From assembly GCF_045866565.1 (NCBI RefSeq), contig NZ_BAAFZV010000001.1:372001-436000 (forward strand): a stretch of DNA of 64,000 bases, written 5' to 3'. This DNA comes from Cognatilysobacter claricitrinus. Lineage in GTDB: Bacteria > Pseudomonadota > Gammaproteobacteria > Xanthomonadales > Xanthomonadaceae. Under the pieces are notes generated by a model. The model ran no database searches, was not told the origin of the DNA, and saw only the letters and a list, made by a program, of their open reading frames with translations. Every line of letters starts with the position of its first letter. The stretch's first letter is position 1. The translations under genes and the position numbers were made by a program. Of the stretch, positions 7,943 through 17,173 are shown one piece after another.

Positions 7943-9487
7943 TTACTTGATGCCGTGCATCAGGCGCTGCACCAGCGGCGCGACCAGGAACAGCAGCACG
8001 CCGGAACCCGCGAGCAGCCAGAAGCCGGTCGTGTAGGCGTGCAGCGCGGACGCGGTGGTCATGCCGCCTTCGCCCGAGGCCTCGCCCGCGAAGATGCCGG
8101 CCAGGTTGTTGCCGATCGCGATCGACAGGAACCAGCAGCCCATCGCGAAGCCGGCCAGGCGCGTCGGCGCGAGCTTGGTCGTCATCGACAGGCCGATCGG
8201 CGACAGGCAGAGCTCGCCCACCGACTGGATCACGTAGACCATGAAGAGCGTCCAGAACGGGATCTTCAGCGTCTGCGCGTCGACGAGTTTGGTCAGCGCG
8301 AACATCAGCAGCAGGAATGCCAGGCCGTTGAAGATCAGGCCCAGGCCGAACTTGCGCGGGATCGACGGATTCGCCCGGCCCATCGCCACCCAGATCCACG
8401 CCAGGATCGGCGCCAGCACGATGATCGCCACCGAGTTGACCGACTGGAACCACGCAACCGGGAATTCCCAGCTGCCGAACTGGCGGTTGACGATCTTGTC
8501 GGCGAGGAAGTTGAACGAGCTGCCGGCCTGTTCGAAGAACGCCCAGAACAGCACGTTGAACACGAAGATGATCAGCATCGCGAACACCTTGTCGCGCGCG
8601 ACCGTGCCTTCGCGGATCGCTTCGATCACCAGCATGACGGCCGGAATGATGATCAGCGCCATCAGGATGAACTGCAGCGCGTGCGCGCTGATGGTCAGCA
8701 GGAAGTAGAACGCGGGCACGCCGATCAGCAGGCCGCCCGCGGCGACCATCAGCACGCGACCGAGACCTTCCTTGCCCGCCGGCGGCAGGCCGATGCCCTT
8801 GAGCAGGCCGCGACCCGCCCAGAACCAGATCAGCGACAGGATCATGCCGACGCCGGCGGCGATGAACACCACCTTGTACGAGGGCATCGCGTCGGTGCCG
8901 AAGATCTTCTGGGCGAGGTACTGGGTGATGACCGGTGAGATCATCGCGCCCAGGTTGATGCCCATGTAGAAGATGGTGAAGCCCGAATCGCGACGCTGGT
9001 CGGTCGGCGCGTAGAGCTTGCCCACCATCGTCGAAATGATCGGCTTGAACAGGCCGTTGCCGACGATGACCGTGGCCAGGCCGAGCTTGAACACCTGTTC
9101 GTTCGGCACCGCGATCATGAACAGGCCGAGCGCCATGATCACCGCGCCCAGCAGGATCGAACGCTGGTAACCGATCAGCTTGTCGGCGATGAAGCCGCCG
9201 AAGATGGCGCCGGCATACACCAGTGCGAGGTACGCGCCGTACAACTCGCTCGCCGGCTTCTCGCCCGTCGGATCACCGCCGTGGAACTGCGCCACGACGT
9301 ACAGCACGAGTGCCCAGCGGATGCCGTAGAACGCGAAGCGTTCCCAGAACTCCGACATGAAGAGCATCCACAGCGGACGCGGATGGCCGAGGACCTGGTT
9401 GAACTCGGGCGGCGTGGAATTCGGGCCGCCCGGCGCTTGCAGCGGCGGGCCCATCGGTTCTGCGGCGTTGGGTACTTGCGCACTCAT
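7943..9487 (-). CDS. POT-family proton-dependent oligopeptide transporter
   Basis: A 514-residue inner-membrane protein of the major facilitator superfamily, with about 14 transmembrane segments. The first helix carries the peptide-transporter signature EFWERFAFYGIRWAL (the ExxERFxYYG motif that couples proton and peptide), and FTIFYMGINLGAMISP matches the second POT/PTR signature. It imports di- and tripeptides with protons. The ATG at 9487 is preferred over one 13 codons upstream because it gives the usual short N-terminus. It lies between tyrosine- and tryptophan-degrading genes, consistent with peptide-derived amino acids as carbon source. Confidence 0.94.
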   Translation of the reverse strand: MSAQVPNAAEPMGPPLQAPGGPNSTPPEFNQVLGHPRPLWMLFMSEFWERFAFYGIRWALVLYVVAQFHGGDPTGEKPASELYGAYLALVYAGAIFGGFIADKLIGYQRSILLGAVIMALGLFMIAVPNEQVFKLGLATVIVGNGLFKPIISTMVGKLYAPTDQRRDSGFTIFYMGINLGAMISPVITQYLAQKIFGTDAMPSYKVVFIAAGVGMILSLIWFWAGRGLLKGIGLPPAGKEGLGRVLMVAAGGLLIGVPAFYFLLTISAHALQFILMALIIIPAVMLVIEAIREGTVARDKVFAMLIIFVFNVLFWAFFEQAGSSFNFLADKIVNRQFGSWEFPVAWFQSVNSVAIIVLAPILAWIWVAMGRANPSIPRKFGLGLIFNGLAFLLLMFALTKLVDAQTLKIPFWTLFMVYVIQSVGELCLSPIGLSMTTKLAPTRLAGFAMGCWFLSIAIGNNLAGIFAGEASGEGGMTTASALHAYTTGFWLLAGSGVLLFLVAPLVQRLMHGIK

Positions 9488-9670
9488 TCGGTGATTCCTG
9501 GAAGACCTGCGTGGATGTCGCCGCATCGGGGGCTGCGGACGCGTGCAACCGGCCGAGGATGTCCGAACGGCCGTCGGGGCGTCAAACCGCGTTTCCGTGC
9601 TGCGATGCAGCAGCCTTCAGGCTGAATGGGGCGATGCGACGACCGCGTGCAGCGTCACGACGCCGCGGCG

Positions 9671-10540
9671 CTACCGCGCAGCGACGTCGAGCCCGATCCG
9701 GGTGCGCACCTCGAACAGCTCCGGAAAGAACGACAACTCCAGCGCCTGCTTGAGGAAACCGACCCCCGACGACCCGCCGGTGCCGCGCTTGAAGCCGATG
9801 ATGCGCATCACCGTGCGCATGTGGCGGAAGCGCCACAGCTGGAACTGGGTCTCCAGGTCGACCAGGTCTTCGCAGAGCTGGTAGGCGACCCAGTGCGTCG
9901 TCGAGTCCTCGTAGATGCGCTCCAGCACCGGCAACAGATCGGGCTCGGACACATGGGTGACCGACCAGTCGCGCTCCAGCAGGCGCGCCGGCACCGCGTG
10001 GCCGTGACGCGCGAGGAAGCGCAACGCTTCGTCATACAGGCTGGGCGCGTGCAGCAGGCCGTCGAGCAGCGACTGCGCGTCCGGCTCATGCGCGAACACC
10101 TCGAGCATCCGCGCGTTCTTGTTGCCCAGCAGGAATTCGATGGCGCGGTACTGCAACGACTGGAAGCCCGACGACGGCCCGAGGATGTCGCGGAACTTCA
10201 TGTAGTCGGCGGGCGTGAGCGTCTCCAGCACGGTCCACATCTCGGTGAGCTGGCGCAGGATCGCCTTGCAGCGCGCGAACACCTTCTGGCAGGCGCCGAC
10301 GTCGTCCGCGCGCAGGAAACCGACCGCCGCACGCAGCTCGTGGATCATCAGTTTCATCCACAGCTCGCTGACCTGGTGCTGGCAGATGAAGAGCAGCTCG
10401 TCGTGCTGCGGCGGGTCCGACAGCGGCTCCTGCGCCGACAGCAGGCGGTCCAGCCGGAGATAGCCGCCGTAGGTCAGGCGGCCGGCCAGGTCGGTGTGGA
10501 CGCCGCTTTCCAGCGGACGCTCGTTGTTCTCGATGCTCAT
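9671..10540 (-). CDS. kynA: tryptophan 2,3-dioxygenase
   Basis: A 289-residue haem enzyme that oxidises L-tryptophan to N-formylkynurenine, the first step of the kynurenine pathway. Phe51 and His55 (LLFICQHQ), Arg117 (MKFRDILGPSSG) and the haem-ligating His240 (WRFRHMRT) fall at the same positions as in the structurally characterised Xanthomonas campestris enzyme, and GFKRGTGGSSGVGFL near the C-terminus is also conserved. It is a few residues shorter at the C-terminus than the Xanthomonas protein as I remember it. No other kynurenine-pathway gene is adjacent; the divergent neighbour encodes a secreted nuclease. Confidence 0.97.
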   Translation of the reverse strand: MSIENNERPLESGVHTDLAGRLTYGGYLRLDRLLSAQEPLSDPPQHDELLFICQHQVSELWMKLMIHELRAAVGFLRADDVGACQKVFARCKAILRQLTEMWTVLETLTPADYMKFRDILGPSSGFQSLQYRAIEFLLGNKNARMLEVFAHEPDAQSLLDGLLHAPSLYDEALRFLARHGHAVPARLLERDWSVTHVSEPDLLPVLERIYEDSTTHWVAYQLCEDLVDLETQFQLWRFRHMRTVMRIIGFKRGTGGSSGVGFLKQALELSFFPELFEVRTRIGLDVAAR

Positions 10541-10712
10541 GTCGGGGCCCCGTGCGGGCCGGCAGCGTAGCGCAGGCGACGACCGTCACGCTTTCGCAAC
10601 GGAATCGCGTCACACTTCCGGCCGCTTCGCGGGCAGATGCACGCGGGCCGGGGCCGCGCCGATCGCGCGGGGATGCGGGAGGCGTCGCCTCCCGGCCACA
10701 TGGGGAAACAGC

Positions 10713-13700
10713 ATGGAACGGTCATCACGACGCCTCGCGGCGCTGGGCTTCGGCCTCGCCGCACTCATCGTCGGGCCTGCGCAGGCGCAGGTCGTCATCA
10801 GCCAGGTCTACGGCGGCGGCGGTAACTCCGGCGCCCAGTACAAGAGCGACTTCATCGAGCTGCACAACACCGGGACCTCCGCGGTCGACGTGTCGACGTG
10901 GTCGGTGCAGTACGCCTCCAGCACCGGCACCAGCTGGCAGAAGACGAACCTGTCGGGTTCGATCCCGGCCGGCGCCTACTACCTGGTCAAGGAAGCGGAC
11001 GGCGCCGGCAGCCAGCCCGCGCTGCCCACGCCCGATGCGATCGGCACCCTCGCGATGTCGGGCACCGCCGGCAAGGTCGCGCTGGTCACCAACAATTCCG
11101 CCCTGCCCGCCGGTTGCCCGGTGGGCGCGGCCGACGTGGTCGCGTTCGGCACCGGCAGCACCTGCGCGGAGGGCACCGGCCCGACTGCGACGCTGAGCAA
11201 CACCACCGCCGCGATCCGCAGCAACGACTGCGTCGACGGCAACAACAACGCCGGCGATTTCGTCACCGGCGCGCCGAACCCGCGCAACCGCGCGAGCGCC
11301 GCGCACCTGTGCGGCAGCACGCAGACCCTCGCCAGCATCGACGACGTGTCGGCGAACGAAGGCAACACCGGCACCGCCTCGTTGGTCTTCACCGTCAAGC
11401 TGACCCAGGCGGCCGGCGCAGACGGCGTGCAGTTCCGCTGGTCGACCGTCGACGGCACCGCGACCGCGGGCAGCGACTTCGTCGGCGTGACCGACGCGAC
11501 CGCCACGATCCCGGCGGGCAGCGACCGCGTGCAGATCACCGTCACCGTCAATGGCGACGACGCGATCGAGAACGACGAGACGTTGCATGTCGTGCTGTCG
11601 GATATCACTGGCGCGACCGCCGGCGATGTCGACGGCCTCGGCACGATCGTCAACGACGACTTCCAGATCGTTGCGATCTCGCAGATCCAGGGCGCGGGCG
11701 CGCGTTCGCCGCTGGTGGGCCAGGTGGTCGCCACGCGCGGCATCGTCACCGGCCGCACCTCGAAGGGCTTCTTCCTGCAGAGCCGCGACGTCGATGCCGA
11801 TGCCGATCCGGCCACGTCGGAAGGCATCTTCGTGTTCACCAGCGTTGCGCCGCCGGCGGCCGCGCAGGTGGGCCGCTGGGTCGTCGCGCGCGGCGCGATT
11901 TCGGAATTCGTTCCGTCGACCGATCCGGGCCAGCAGCCGCTGACCGAGATGGGCGGCGCGATCGTCGTTGCGCCGGTGGACGGTGCGACGTATCCGCTGC
12001 CCGCACCGGTCGAACTGACCACCACGTTCCCCGATCCGCACGGCGGCCTCGAGCAGATGGAACGCGTCGAGTCGATGCGCGTGATCGTGCACGACTTCGT
12101 CGCCAGCGCGCCGTCCGATGGCTTCGTCAACGAAGCGCAGGCGACGGGCAGCAGCAACGGCCTGTTCTACGGCACGGTCGCGGGCGTGCCGCGCCCGTTC
12201 CGCGAGCCGGGCATCCAGGCGCCGGACGCGCCGCCCGCCGGCACCATCCCGCCGATTCCGCAGTGGGACTTCAACCCTGAAGTGATGTCGGTCGACAGCG
12301 ATGCGCTGGGCGGCACGTTGCTTGACCTCGCCGCCGGCGCGCATGTCGCCGACGTCGCTGGTCCGCTCAACTACAGCTTCCGCCGCTGGCAGATCCTGCC
12401 CGACTCGATCGGTGCGGTGACGCCGGGCCCGGCGCCGCGCGCGGCGATGGAAGCACCGGCCGACGCGTTCTCGGTCGCCGGCTACAACATGGAGCGGTTC
12501 TTCGACGACGTCGACGATCCGGGCAAGAGCGACGTGCGCCTCAGCGCCGCCGCGCTCGACCGTCGCCTGTCGAAGGCCTCGCTCGGCATCCGCGACTCGC
12601 TGCGCACGCCGGACATCCTCGGCGTGGTCGAGATGGAGAACCTGTCGGTGCTGCAGCGCATCGCCGACCGCGTCAACGGCGACGCCGTCGCCGCTGGCCA
12701 GCCGAGCCCGGCCTACGTGCCGTACCTGATCGAAGGCAACGACGTCGGCGGCATCGACGTCGGCTTCCTGGTCAAGACGGCGGACGTCGCGGCCGGCACG
12801 CCGCGCGTGGAAGTGGTCGACGTGCAACAGGTCGGCAAGGACACCACGTTCACCGCGCCGGACGGTTCCACCAGCCTGCTCAACGATCGCCCGCCGCTCG
12901 CGCTGCGTGCCGTCGTGCATTACGCCGATGGCCGCGCGTTCCCGCTCAACGTGGTGATCGCGCACCAGCGTTCGCTCAGCGGCGCGGAAACGAGCGACGC
13001 CGAAGGCGATCGCATCCGCAGCAAGCGCCAGCGCCAGGCCGAGTTCCTCGCGGCGTATCTCGACGCGCGCCAGCACGAAGCACCGGACACGCGCCTTGTC
13101 GTGCTCGGCGACTTCAACGCGTTCGAGTTCAACGACGGCTTCACCGATTCGATGGGCACCACCATCGGTGCACCGGCGCGCGATGAAGAAACTGCGGTCT
13201 ACGGCGACGGCAACGACCTGGTCGAGCCGAACCTCGTCAACCTGACCACGGTGGAGCCGCAGGACCAGCGTTACTCGTTCTCGTTCGACGGCAACGCGCA
13301 GAGCCTCGACCACGTGCTGGTCAACGAAGACCTGGTCGTCGCCACGCGCGACATCGAAGTCGACCACGCGCGAATCAACGCGGACTTCCCGGAAACCAAC
13401 CGCAGCGATGCGGCCTCGCCGTCGCGCCTGTCCGACCACGACCCGGTCGTCGCCTACTTCGTGCCGCGCCGTCGCGCGGATCTCGTGGTGAGCGCGCAGG
13501 CCGCCGCCGTGGTGCCCGGCCAACCGCTGCACTTCAACGTCCGCCTGCACGACGCCGGCCCGGAGCAGGCCGACTTCCCGGAGATCGGCTTCGAACTGGA
13601 TGCCGAGCTGCCGGACCTCGCGGTCGCCGCGCCGGCAGGCTGGACCTGCGCGCCGAACGTGGTCGCGTCGGGCCATACCTCGGTCGACTGCCACGCCGAC

Positions 13701-14258
13701 GCGCTGGCCGCCAATGCCGATGCGGACTTCGCGCTCACCGCGCAGGCCACGCCGGCGCTGCGTGGTCGCCCGCTGCTGCTGGTGGCCTCGGCCGACGCGC
13801 GTTCGCTCGATCCGGATACGTCGAACAACGCCGCGTCCGCGCAGCTGTCGATCACCCAGCGGGCCGACCTCGCGGTCGCGTTGACCGGCCTGCCGGTGGC
13901 GGTCGGTGGTCGTCCGGCGATGTACGCGCTCGGCGTGGTGAACATGGGCGCCGACACCGCGATCGCTCCGACGCTGACGATCACCGGCAACGTGCCGGCC
14001 GCCGGCACGGTGATGACGCCGCCGGCCGGCTGGACCTGCAACGTGGTCGACGCCAGCGCGGGCTTCCGCGCGACGTGCTCCGCGGGCACCCAGGTCGCGC
14101 GGTCGACGCGCAGCTTCGCCCTGCGGCTGGTGGCGCCCGCGCGCGCCGACCAGACGCAGATCGTGCTGCGCGCGCAGGTCAGCGCCGCGAGCCTCGACCC
14201 GGTGGCCGGCAACGACGTCGACAGCCTGACGGCGAAGGTGGTCGGCTCGCCGCACTGA
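10713..14258 (+). CDS. exeM: ExeM/NucH-type extracellular endonuclease
   Basis: The 1181-residue secreted protein has a Sec signal peptide ending AQA (about residue 23). Then come a lamin-tail (LTD) domain at about 24-150 (ISQVYGGGGNSGAQYKSDFIELHN), a Calx-beta domain at about 206-316, an OB-fold stretch of the ExeM type at about 320-460, an endonuclease/exonuclease/phosphatase domain at about 585-915 (with NMERFFDD, GVVEMEN, LGDFNAFEF and SDHDPV catalytic motifs), and two DUF11-like repeats to the end. Such nucleases degrade extracellular DNA for nutrient use or biofilm turnover. The ATG is preceded by GGGGA; an earlier in-frame start would lie inside the divergent dioxygenase gene. No GlyGly-CTERM anchor is visible, unlike many homologues. 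Confidence 0.93.
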   Translation: MERSSRRLAALGFGLAALIVGPAQAQVVISQVYGGGGNSGAQYKSDFIELHNTGTSAVDVSTWSVQYASSTGTSWQKTNLSGSIPAGAYYLVKEADGAGSQPALPTPDAIGTLAMSGTAGKVALVTNNSALPAGCPVGAADVVAFGTGSTCAEGTGPTATLSNTTAAIRSNDCVDGNNNAGDFVTGAPNPRNRASAAHLCGSTQTLASIDDVSANEGNTGTASLVFTVKLTQAAGADGVQFRWSTVDGTATAGSDFVGVTDATATIPAGSDRVQITVTVNGDDAIENDETLHVVLSDITGATAGDVDGLGTIVNDDFQIVAISQIQGAGARSPLVGQVVATRGIVTGRTSKGFFLQSRDVDADADPATSEGIFVFTSVAPPAAAQVGRWVVARGAISEFVPSTDPGQQPLTEMGGAIVVAPVDGATYPLPAPVELTTTFPDPHGGLEQMERVESMRVIVHDFVASAPSDGFVNEAQATGSSNGLFYGTVAGVPRPFREPGIQAPDAPPAGTIPPIPQWDFNPEVMSVDSDALGGTLLDLAAGAHVADVAGPLNYSFRRWQILPDSIGAVTPGPAPRAAMEAPADAFSVAGYNMERFFDDVDDPGKSDVRLSAAALDRRLSKASLGIRDSLRTPDILGVVEMENLSVLQRIADRVNGDAVAAGQPSPAYVPYLIEGNDVGGIDVGFLVKTADVAAGTPRVEVVDVQQVGKDTTFTAPDGSTSLLNDRPPLALRAVVHYADGRAFPLNVVIAHQRSLSGAETSDAEGDRIRSKRQRQAEFLAAYLDARQHEAPDTRLVVLGDFNAFEFNDGFTDSMGTTIGAPARDEETAVYGDGNDLVEPNLVNLTTVEPQDQRYSFSFDGNAQSLDHVLVNEDLVVATRDIEVDHARINADFPETNRSDAASPSRLSDHDPVVAYFVPRRRADLVVSAQAAAVVPGQPLHFNVRLHDAGPEQADFPEIGFELDAELPDLAVAAPAGWTCAPNVVASGHTSVDCHADALAANADADFALTAQATPALRGRPLLLVASADARSLDPDTSNNAASAQLSITQRADLAVALTGLPVAVGGRPAMYALGVVNMGADTAIAPTLTITGNVPAAGTVMTPPAGWTCNVVDASAGFRATCSAGTQVARSTRSFALRLVAPARADQTQIVLRAQVSAASLDPVAGNDVDSLTAKVVGSPH

Positions 14259-14280
14259 TCCCGCACCGCGGGTGATTTGC

Positions 14281-14310
14281 CGAAAGGCGCGGCTCCGGCC
14301 GCGCCTTTCG
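14281..14310 (+). terminator. terminator hairpin after the secreted nuclease
   Basis: CGAAAGGCGCGG and CCGCGCCTTTCG form a perfect 12-bp stem with a 6-base loop, 22 bases past the nuclease stop. Only a short TTT run is present, inside the stem, so termination efficiency is uncertain. Confidence 0.65.
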
Positions 14311-14394
14311 CGCATCTGCGTGCCGCAGCGCGCCATGCCGCTTAACGACCCCGCCGGTAGAATCGGACGCTTTCCGACGCACCGGACCCCACGG

Positions 14395-15468
14395 ATGACG
14401 CTCGCCGCGAGTTTCGAAATCGAGTACCTGCAGTACCTCGGACCCGACGGCACGCCCGTCGCCGAATTTCCCGAAGCGTTCCGCGACGCCTCGCAGCTGC
14501 TCCCGCTGTTCAAGCAGATGCTGTTCGTGCGCACCTTCGACGCCAAGGCGATCGCGCTGCAGCGCACCGGCAAGCTGGGTACGTATGCGGCCTGCCTCGG
14601 CCACGAGGCCACGCACGTCGGCATCGGCGCGTCGATGCGCCCGGAAGACGTCTTCGCCCCGAGCTACCGCGAATACGGCGCGCAGTTCATGCGCGGCGTC
14701 AAACCGCGCGATGTGCTCATGTACTGGGGCGGCGACGAACGCGGCAACGACTTCGAAGGCCCCAAGAACGACTACCCGTGGTGCGTGCCGATCTCCACGC
14801 AATGCCTGATGGCCTCCGGCGCGGCGCTCGCGTTCAAGCTGCGCGACGAGCCGCGCGTCGCGGTCGCCTGCTGCGGCGACGGCGGCTCGTCCAAGACCGA
14901 TTTCTACGCCGGGCTCAACGCCTCGGGCGCGTTCACTTCGCCGCTCGTGCTGTGCGTCATCAACAACGGCTGGGCGATCAGCGTGCCGCGCGGTGCGCAG
15001 ACCGGCGCGAAGACGCTCGCGCAGAAGGGTCTCGCCGGCGGCCTGTACTGCCTGCAGGTCGACGGCAACGACCTCATCGCCGTCCTCGAAGCCATGCGCC
15101 GCGCCACCGAGCGCGCGCGCAGCGGCCAGGGCGGCAGCGTCATCGAGTTCATGACCTATCGCCTGCACGACCACACCACCGCGGACGACGCGCGTCGCTA
15201 CCGCGGCGAGCAGGAAGTGAAGGACGCCTGGACCCGCGAACCCTTCATCCGCCTGCGCAAGTACCTCGTCGACCAGAAGCTGTGGGACGACGCGCAGGAA
15301 AAGGCGTGGATCGACGAATGCACGCAGCGCGTCGACGTCGAGATCAACGCGTATCTCGAAACGCCCGTACAGCCCGTTGAAGCGATGTTCGACTACCTCT
15401 ACGCCGACATGCCCGAGGACGTTCGCGCCCAACGCGAATACGCGTTGTCGTTAGAGGGGCGTCGATGA
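14395..15468 (+). CDS. bkdA1: branched-chain 2-oxoacid dehydrogenase E1 alpha subunit
   Basis: The 357-residue thiamine diphosphate-binding subunit decarboxylates branched-chain 2-oxoacids from Val, Leu and Ile. The ThDP motif runs from GDG at 161-163 to N190 (VINNGW), and YRLHDHTTADDARRYR matches the E1alpha phosphorylation-loop region; the overall pattern is nearer to 2-oxoisovalerate than to pyruvate dehydrogenases. The ATG at 14395 is used because an earlier in-frame start would lie in the terminator. A -10-like TAGAAT stands at 14358-14363. The stop overlaps the next start as ATGA. In this bacterial group the complex supplies iso-branched acyl-CoA primers for fatty acids. Confidence 0.9.
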   Translation: MTLAASFEIEYLQYLGPDGTPVAEFPEAFRDASQLLPLFKQMLFVRTFDAKAIALQRTGKLGTYAACLGHEATHVGIGASMRPEDVFAPSYREYGAQFMRGVKPRDVLMYWGGDERGNDFEGPKNDYPWCVPISTQCLMASGAALAFKLRDEPRVAVACCGDGGSSKTDFYAGLNASGAFTSPLVLCVINNGWAISVPRGAQTGAKTLAQKGLAGGLYCLQVDGNDLIAVLEAMRRATERARSGQGGSVIEFMTYRLHDHTTADDARRYRGEQEVKDAWTREPFIRLRKYLVDQKLWDDAQEKAWIDECTQRVDVEINAYLETPVQPVEAMFDYLYADMPEDVRAQREYALSLEGRR

Positions 15469-16169
15469 GGTCGGCCATTGCGTCCCTGCTTGCGATTGCA
15501 TTCCTCGCTAGTGCCGCCACGTCGGCAGCGCCGCGCGATACGCAGGACGCGCCGCGCGTCGTAAAAAAGGGCGACCGCTACTTCGTTGGCAGCAAGGAAG
15601 TCGAATTGAAGGACGGCGTGCCGTGGATGGACGGCAAGCCGATGGAGTCGTTCATGCTGGTCCGCAGCAGCGAACAAGTCGCGGAAGACCGGGTCGAGCT
15701 GCCTGGCGCGAACGTCGCGCGGACGATGCTGCATGTGCCCGCATCCCGTCTCGGCCCCGGCGTCGCGCTGCCTCGCTTGTTCGTCTTTGACGCCAGTACC
15801 GGCGCCATCGCGAAGGCCGAGCAGTTGCCCGCCCCGCTGATCGAACTGCTGTCGCAGAAGATTTTCCTGTCCAGCTTGGCCGGCATGCCGAAGGGCGCGA
15901 GTTCAACGCCGCTGGCGGCGTCACTTCGCCATGCCGTCGACGCCCGTGGTGTCCGCGTGTCGCCTGACATCGGTGCCGACGCACGAATCGTCGTGGTGCA
16001 GTGGTGGGCGGGCTGGTGCCACCCCTGTCTCGAAGAAGGCAAGCTGATCGCCGAACAATTCGTCCGCACGCCGATGCCGGACGTGAAATGGATTGCTGTC
16101 GAAATGGATCCGACGCGCACCGAGGCGTCGTACCGGGCCGCAGCGAAATCGACCGAGGCCGCACAGTGA
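15465..16169 (+). CDS. exported thioredoxin-like protein encoded inside the E1 genes
   Basis: A 234-residue protein with an N-terminal signal peptide (LLAIAFLASAATSAA, cleavage near 20-22). After a central region without recognised domain comes VVVQWWAGWCHPCLEEGKLI, the active-site strand and helix of a thioredoxin fold, with Cys185 and Cys188 in a CHPC motif. Only 46 residues follow, so the half of the fold that carries the cis-proline appears missing. The gene is coupled on both sides: ATGA with the E1alpha stop and GTGA with the E1beta start. An exported redox protein within an operon for a cytosolic complex is unusual; its role is unknown. Confidence 0.8.
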   Translation: MRSAIASLLAIAFLASAATSAAPRDTQDAPRVVKKGDRYFVGSKEVELKDGVPWMDGKPMESFMLVRSSEQVAEDRVELPGANVARTMLHVPASRLGPGVALPRLFVFDASTGAIAKAEQLPAPLIELLSQKIFLSSLAGMPKGASSTPLAASLRHAVDARGVRVSPDIGADARIVVVQWWAGWCHPCLEEGKLIAEQFVRTPMPDVKWIAVEMDPTRTEASYRAAAKSTEAAQ

Positions 16170-17170
16170 ACGCGCAAGTCCAACCCGCTCCGAACGCCAT
16201 CACCCTGATCGAAGCGATCACGCAGGCGCTCGCCTACGAAATGCGCAACGATCCGTCGGTCCTCGTGCTCGGCGAGGACGTCGGCGTCAATGGCGGCGTG
16301 TTCCGCGCCACCGCCGGCCTGCACGCGCAGTTCGGTTCGCAGCGCGTCATCGACACGCCGCTGGACGAAACGACGATCGCCGGCCTCACCGTCGGTCTGG
16401 CCTCGCAGGGCATGAAGCCGGTTGCCGAAGCACAGTTCGACGGCTTCATGTACCCGATGGTCGACTTCATCGTCTGCCACGCCGCGCGCATGCGCTACCG
16501 CACGCGTGGCCGCCTCACCTGCCCGATGGTGCTGCGCGTGCCGTGGGGCGGTGGCATCCGCGCGCCGGAGCATCACTCCGAAGCGAACGAAGCGATCTTC
16601 ACCAACGTGCCGGGCCTGCGTGTGGTGATGCCGTCGTCGCCGCAGCGCGCCTACGGCATGTTGCTATCCGCGATCCGCGACCCGGACCCCGTGATCTTCT
16701 TCGAACCCAAGCGCATCTACCGCCAGTACAAGGAAGTGGTGGCCGACGACGGCGAGGCGCTGCCGCTCGACGTCTGCTACGTGCTGCGCGATGGCACCGA
16801 CCTGACGCTGGTGACGTGGGGCGCGCAGGTCAAGGAAACGCTCGAAGCCGCCGAGAAGCTCGCGGGCGAAGGCATCAATTGCGAAGTGATCGACGTCGCC
16901 ACGCTGCGTCCGCTCGACTTCGCGACCATCGCCGAATCGGTCGCCAAGACGGGCCGCTGCGTGATCGTGCACGAAGCGCCGAAGACCGCGGGTTTCGGCG
17001 CGGAAATCGCCGCACGGCTGGCCGAGGAGTCGATGTTCGATCTGCTCGCGCCGGTCGAACGGGTCACCGGCTACGACACGCACATCCCGCTGTTCCGGCT
17101 GGAAATGAAGTACCTGCCGAGCGTGGATCGCATCGTCACCGCCGCCAAGCGCGCGATGGCGGCCGGCTGA
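16166..17170 (+). CDS. bkdA2: branched-chain 2-oxoacid dehydrogenase E1 beta subunit
   Basis: The 334-residue partner of E1alpha completes the alpha2beta2 decarboxylase. It has the transketolase pyrimidine-binding domain (SVLVLGEDVGVNGGVFRAT, then DTPLDETTIAGLTVGLA and FDGFMYPMVDFI) followed by the C-terminal transketolase domain (GRCVIVHEAPKTAGFGAEIAA). The start is a GTG at 16166 that overlaps the stop of the thioredoxin-like gene as GTGA; it gives MNAQVQPAPNAITLIEAI, aligned with the family N-terminus. Confidence 0.93.
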   Translation: MNAQVQPAPNAITLIEAITQALAYEMRNDPSVLVLGEDVGVNGGVFRATAGLHAQFGSQRVIDTPLDETTIAGLTVGLASQGMKPVAEAQFDGFMYPMVDFIVCHAARMRYRTRGRLTCPMVLRVPWGGGIRAPEHHSEANEAIFTNVPGLRVVMPSSPQRAYGMLLSAIRDPDPVIFFEPKRIYRQYKEVVADDGEALPLDVCYVLRDGTDLTLVTWGAQVKETLEAAEKLAGEGINCEVIDVATLRPLDFATIAESVAKTGRCVIVHEAPKTAGFGAEIAARLAEESMFDLLAPVERVTGYDTHIPLFRLEMKYLPSVDRIVTAAKRAMAAG

Positions 17171-17173
17171 CCG

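Noticed and set aside
10725..14624. 1299-codon open frame on the minus strand opposite the secreted nuclease
   Set aside because: Its composition is that of a GC-rich antisense frame (runs of Arg, His, Asp, Val, Gly) with no domain; the plus strand holds a clear multidomain protein.
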